Of a DNA stretch of 64,000 nucleotides, positions 61,484-64,000 are shown in pieces (the stretch's first letter is position 1; every line of letters begins with the position of its first letter). Source of the stretch: Flectonema sp. DT1601 (Eukaryota > Euglenozoa > Diplonemea > Diplonemida > Diplonemidae); assembly GCA_964019425.1 (NCBI GenBank), contig OZ025839.1:372001-436000 (forward strand), read 5' to 3'. The translations under genes were made by a program, and so were the position numbers. The notes under the pieces are model-generated. The model saw only the letters and a program-made list of their open reading frames with translations. It was not told where the DNA came from and ran no database searches.

Positions 61484-64000
61484 ATGGGGCAATGTGCCTC
61501 TGGTGGAGGGAAGTCTAGCAAACGTGAAGACTCTGCTGACAGAGCAGCAACAGCAAAAGAAAGCGGTGCTAAAACACCCCAAAAGGAACGGCAAGAACCG
61601 CAGGCGCTACCAGAAGAAGCGAATGATCAGGGCAGTGATGATGAAGAGAAGAAAAAGACTGCGAGCAAAGGTAGTGATGGGAACAATGGAAGTAGAACCG
61701 ACACTGCGCCGCCATCTCCAAGGCCTACTGAGCCACGTGAAGAACAGGCTGATCTGATTGATATGTCTCCCGACCCTGCGAAGAATCCACTTCTGGTATC
61801 TATGGCAGAGCGATTCCCCTCTGTACGATCTAACTCTCAACACCCTCCAACAACACGCGGTATAAAGTTTTACTGCCCAACCGCCATATGCGGAGGGGTA
61901 GGCATCCGAGAAAACACTCTTACCCACTGCGGGAAAATTACTGAAGGAGCTCAACCAGGTCTACGCGTAGACTCGGCAGCTCCTTACTGGTGTTCAATGC
62001 CTTTTACTTTAGGTAATTATTGTACTCTGTTAGGACCTAATAAAGAAGCTGAAAAATATTATCCTTCAGCAGATGACCAGTACATGATGGTTATAAAAGG
62101 GAGAGAGCTAACGATAATGTCTGATAGAACAAACAAACCAACTGGTACTGTGACATTACACACAGGAACACCACAGATGGCTAAGCAACGAGCAGTACTT
62201 GAAGCGAGTGGAATATCAGTGAAGAGTGATACGGATCTACAAAGATGGAAAATAACAGAATTGAGATCGACTCATGACTCAAAAACAAAGATTTCCATCT
62301 CACCCTCTGTAGTACTACTTCGTGTTAAAGGAGACCCAAGAGTGACTGACTGGCCACTAACATCACCAATGGCATCTAAGATTGTCGTTGTTGAGGTCTC
62401 TGGAATCTCTCTCCTTAAAGATATTGTAATTGAGTCTTGTAGAAGAATAATAGGAAGGTCTTATGAGGGAGCTTCTTTAGCTGTTTCTGGTAAGGAAATA
62501 TCAACTCTTTCTGATGCATTGTCTCTTCAGGGGGATGCCATCGAACTTATTCTCCCTCCTAAAGATATAATTGTGAATGATAAAAAGATTACAATCCCCG
62601 CTGGGTCATCAACAACTCAAACTCTGAAGAGGATCTCAGAAAAAGTCGATTCCTTTGGTAAGCAAAACGGAGGAACTGATTACCTTCAAAACATCCTTCC
62701 ATCTTGGAAAAACCTAACTCACAAATCAACATATGAAATAGAATCTGATATTTTATTAGTTGAAGTGGGCCTCCCCTTAGGGGGAGGATCATACGAAAGA
62801 ATAGAAACACTCCGGGAATCGAACTTGACGGCAGAATCATATGCTGCTTTTGGTGTTCGGAGTAAGGATTCTCGCATGTTGATTACGAAGGCAAAGTGGA
62901 TGAATGGTGAAGAATGCATTACATATAACGAAGGGACGCAACAATTTGAAAATAATATCGTAATTGGCAAAGAAGTTAGTTATTACGTATTACAAGAAAA
63001 GGATACTGGTCTTCGTTCTGAGGTAGAACCAACACTGATGTTTAATAATTATAACAGAAATGATTTACTTGCTATTCCAATGGACTGTACTCCACGTGTT
63101 CGACTTCATGCTTCTGCTAAGGAAATAGCTGTGAGTTCACCATCAAGCTCTGACTCACAGTCTCTGGAACTTACCATAAGCGTCTCTCCTAATAAAAGCT
63201 ACTCCGACATTATATCAAAACTGTGTGAACGATTTCGTATCAGTCACTATTTAAACAGAGCTTACTTTACATGCAAGAGGACAGGTTCGGTAATTGTTCC
63301 TCAAAAGGATGATCTGTGGTCTGCCGTAACATACGATGGATCCTATGAATTGACTTTAAGAGAAAAACCAATAAGCATAATAGTAAAAGCTGACGTTGAC
63401 GTCGCGGTATCTGTTTCTATCCATTATAGAACCCTTCAATGTGATGTTTTACAAGAGATTCAGAAGGTTGCTGGATGTAAGTGTTGTCCAGGAGATAATT
63501 GGAAATTAACAAACATGACAACTGGTGAGAGCCAAACATTAGATTACCAATCATTAAGTGATAACGGAGTGTACGTGTTGACTCAGAATCCAAAAATCGT
63601 TTTCATATCATCAAAGAGCAGCGACGGAACTGTTCGAGAACAAGATTTCGCTGTTACTCCTCACGTCAAACCCGGTGAGCTTTGGAGGGTTATTACGGCT
63701 CACCCAGCACTTGCTCTACAAGAGATTTGGTCTTCACTCAACCTTCCTATTAAGAACTGGACAACTCCTTCTGAGAATCCAATTGCGGTATGTAAAGTTT
63801 TTTGTTTTAGTGCAAACACGATTTTATCATTTTAAAAAACTGACTAACCTCAACACACACAGGGAAACAGAGAAGGTACTCTCGGGCTACAATCCCTTGA
63901 AAACCCTGATAACGACATTCAAAATGTAGGTATTGGGGCCTTATCCTATGCAGTGGTATGTTTTATATTGTAGTGGTGATGAGAAAGACGAAAATAAGTA
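61484..64000 (+). CDS. Predicted N-myristoylated protein with ubiquitin-like regions (partial, runs off right edge)
   Basis: The N-terminus MGQCASGGGKSSK fits N-myristoylation at Gly2 with a Cys for palmitoylation, so membrane attachment is likely. A disordered acidic/basic region follows to about residue 105. The rest is beta-rich. KIVVVEVSGISLLKDIVIES, followed by LAVSGKEISTLSDAL and IELILP (about 300-365), has the order of a ubiquitin fold. Two further stretches (about 560-630 and 630-710) show the same strand-strand-helix-strand rhythm. Exon 1 ends at 63787 (phase 0), an intron spans 63788-63862, and exon 2 (63863-63955, GNREGTLGLQSLENPDN...) ends at a further GTATGT that probably opens a second intron. 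If that is not spliced, the frame stops at about 63974. Product and family unknown; possible scaffold at a membrane. Confidence 0.7.
63788..63862 (+). other. Cis-spliced intron, 75 bases
   Basis: Starts GTATGT, contains CTGACTAAC as branch site about 15 bases before the end, and ends CACACACAG. The reading frame continues in phase 0 into exon 2. Unspliced, the frame stops at 63835. Confidence 0.85.

Overview
The window looks like nuclear DNA of a protist, most likely an excavate of the Euglenozoa type (diplonemid-like or kinetoplastid-like). This is inferred from gene layout and splice signals, not from a marker gene. All sixteen genes I can support lie on the + strand. Most are one uninterrupted reading frame. 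TAA, TAG and TGA all end genes, so the standard code fits. For twelve genes a T-rich or pyrimidine-rich tract followed by AG sits 7 to 55 bases before the ATG, which is how spliced-leader acceptor sites look in Euglenozoa. A few genes also carry short ordinary introns of 66 to 75 bases that start GTATGT, have a CTAA-type branch site and end CAG. Intergenic DNA is AT-rich and full of A or T runs of 10 to 40 bases.

Layout. Positions 1-60 hold the last codons of an upstream gene. From 410 to 7252 come four genes: a TMEM65-type mitochondrial membrane protein fused to a cyclic-nucleotide-binding-like domain, a mitochondrial BipA/TypA GTPase, a MICU-like EF-hand protein, and an RRM protein with a glutamine run. 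A 7.5-kb gene-poor stretch follows, then a three-span membrane protein (14794) and a second RRM protein (15894) built like the first. A 17.5-kb desert (16845-34340) holds a 0.5-kb GAAA array, dispersed repeats and a strong hairpin. Next come two large cytoskeleton-like proteins (34341, 37126) and a 3102-residue membrane-anchored ectodomain protein (39495-48803).

A 5-kb gene-poor stretch then contains a small intron-bearing gene (50963-51381) and a candidate C/D-box snoRNA. From 53753 to the right edge genes are dense: a Q/P-rich coiled-coil protein, a ZNF830-like splicing-related protein with one intron, a microbial-type poly(ADP-ribose) glycohydrolase, a polytopic membrane protein with a signal peptide, a secreted acidic-repeat protein, and a predicted N-myristoylated protein with ubiquitin-like folds that runs off the end.

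Functional links. The TMEM65 and MICU genes, two genes apart, both point to mitochondrial calcium handling, and the BipA gene between them has a mitochondrial-type presequence. No other pathway grouping is evident. No tRNA, rRNA, spliced-leader RNA, transposase, reverse transcriptase or CRISPR array was recognised.
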